Shown here piece after piece: positions 5,487 through 6,185 of a DNA stretch of 6,185 bases (within the stretch, counting starts at the first letter, position 1; each line of letters opens with the position of its first letter). The DNA lies in the NCBI GenBank assembly GCA_013042925.1, contig JABDPH010000278.1:1-6185 (forward strand), in the 5' to 3' direction. The notes beneath the pieces were generated by a model. The model was not told the origin of the DNA. It searched no databases and saw nothing but the letters and a program-made list of their open reading frames with translations. The position numbers and the translations under genes are program-made. This DNA is from Eudoraea sp. Lineage in GTDB: Bacteria > Bacteroidota > Bacteroidia > Flavobacteriales > Flavobacteriaceae.

Positions 5487-6185
5487 ATGAAGATTAATAT
5501 TCTAAAAAAAGCATTAGAAAAAGGTAAAACTGTGTTTGGGCCTTTCTGCAAGATACTGGACCCTGCTGTTGTTGAGTTAGCCGCTTTGGCCGGTTTTGAT
5601 TTCGTGATTATTGATATGGAACATGGGCCTTATAGTATAGAAACCGTTCAGCAAATGCTAAGAGCCGCAGAGGCCAAGGGGATTACTCCGGTAGTACGGG
5701 TGACCGAAAATAGTGAGACTTCAATTCTTCGAGTGCTGGATATCGGTGCACAGTGTATTCAGGTACCTCAGATATCAACTCCCGAGGATACACAAAAGGT
5801 AGTGAAATCGGCTATGTTTCATCCCGAAGGAGAACGTGGTATGTGCCGTTATGTAAGGGCAGGGGACTATACCGCCATTGATAAAGCCGAACATTTTGGC
5901 AGGGCGAATGAAAACATAGTAACTATTATCCATATTGAAGGAGTTACCGGCCTTGAGAATTTACCTTCTATCCTGGCTAATGACGGCATTGATGTTATTT
6001 TTTTAGGACCTTATGATCTGTCTCAATCTTGCGGCGTACCCGGACAAGTACACCATGAAAAGGTAATAAAGCGCATGGAAGAAGCTGTTGTTTTGGCCAA
6101 AAAAAGTGGCAAGGTAGTGGGTACTTTTGTTGAAAGTGTTGAGGATGCCAAAAAGTGGGAGAAAATAGGGGTTCAGTATATCTCC
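5487..6185 (+). CDS. HpcH/HpaI-family class II aldolase, N-terminal 233 codons (cut by window edge)
   Basis: Translation from ATG 5487 gives MKINILKKALEKGKTVFGPF and stays open to the last base of the window. Family members are about 250-265 residues, so only the C-terminus is missing. The HpcH/HpaI (2-keto-3-deoxyglucarate, 2-keto-3-deoxy-L-rhamnonate, 4-hydroxy-2-oxoheptanedioate) aldolases are cytosolic, metal-dependent and release pyruvate by retro-aldol cleavage. Visible residues are His46 in IIDMEHGPYS (catalytic base), Arg71 in VVRV (substrate carboxylate), Glu151 in IHIEGVTGL and Asp177 in GPYDLS (divalent metal ligands). All key residues within the window are present. The gene begins 62 bp after the oxygenase stop, with AAGG only two bases before the ATG and no proper Shine-Dalgarno sequence. 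Its place at the end of the cassette suggests it cleaves a 2-keto-3-deoxy acid or related hydroxy-keto acid made by the upstream enzymes. Specificity inside the family cannot be read from these motifs. Confidence 0.87.
   Translation, partial: MKINILKKALEKGKTVFGPFCKILDPAVVELAALAGFDFVIIDMEHGPYSIETVQQMLRAAEAKGITPVVRVTENSETSILRVLDIGAQCIQVPQISTPEDTQKVVKSAMFHPEGERGMCRYVRAGDYTAIDKAEHFGRANENIVTIIHIEGVTGLENLPSILANDGIDVIFLGPYDLSQSCGVPGQVHHEKVIKRMEEAVVLAKKSGKVVGTFVESVEDAKKWEKIGVQYIS

Overview
The window looks like a piece of a sugar-acid catabolic locus from a Bacteroidota bacterium, most likely a (marine) flavobacterium. This is inferred from the AT-rich intergenic DNA, start codons without a proper Shine-Dalgarno sequence, candidate promoters of the Bacteroidota TTTG / TAnnTTTG type, and protein sequences typical of that phylum. 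No rRNA, tRNA, CRISPR array, insertion sequence or phage gene was seen.

Left half, minus strand (1-2282): a tight three-gene operon, read right to left. It encodes a sorbitol/galactonate-type zinc dehydrogenase (1269-2282), a 2-keto-3-deoxygluconate (KDG) kinase (206-1246) and the first 63 complete codons of a KDPG aldolase (1-191, cut by the window edge). Gaps are 22 and 14 bp. Together these would oxidise a sugar acid or polyol, phosphorylate the resulting 2-keto-3-deoxy acid and split it to pyruvate and glyceraldehyde 3-phosphate.

Middle (2283-2542): a 260-bp divergent intergenic region holding one candidate plus-strand promoter and two short perfect palindromes.

Right half, plus strand (2543-6185): a class III-like zinc alcohol dehydrogenase, a serine esterase of the esterase D / S-formylglutathione hydrolase superfamily 8 bp downstream, a phytanoyl-CoA dioxygenase-like Fe(II)/2-oxoglutarate oxygenase, and an HpcH/HpaI-type class II aldolase cut by the right edge. 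These four look like an accessory catabolic cassette that oxidises a substrate, hydrolyses an ester or lactone, hydroxylates or demethylates, and cleaves a 2-keto acid. The true substrate cannot be read from the sequence.

The most notable feature is the oxygenase gene. Its conserved reading frame has no ordinary start codon. A plausible N-terminus begins at an ATG in another frame (4535), and the two frames meet exactly at T TTA AAC (4585-4591), a canonical -1 slippery heptamer. The gene is therefore either broken by a one-base deletion (or a sequencing error) or needs a -1 ribosomal frameshift.
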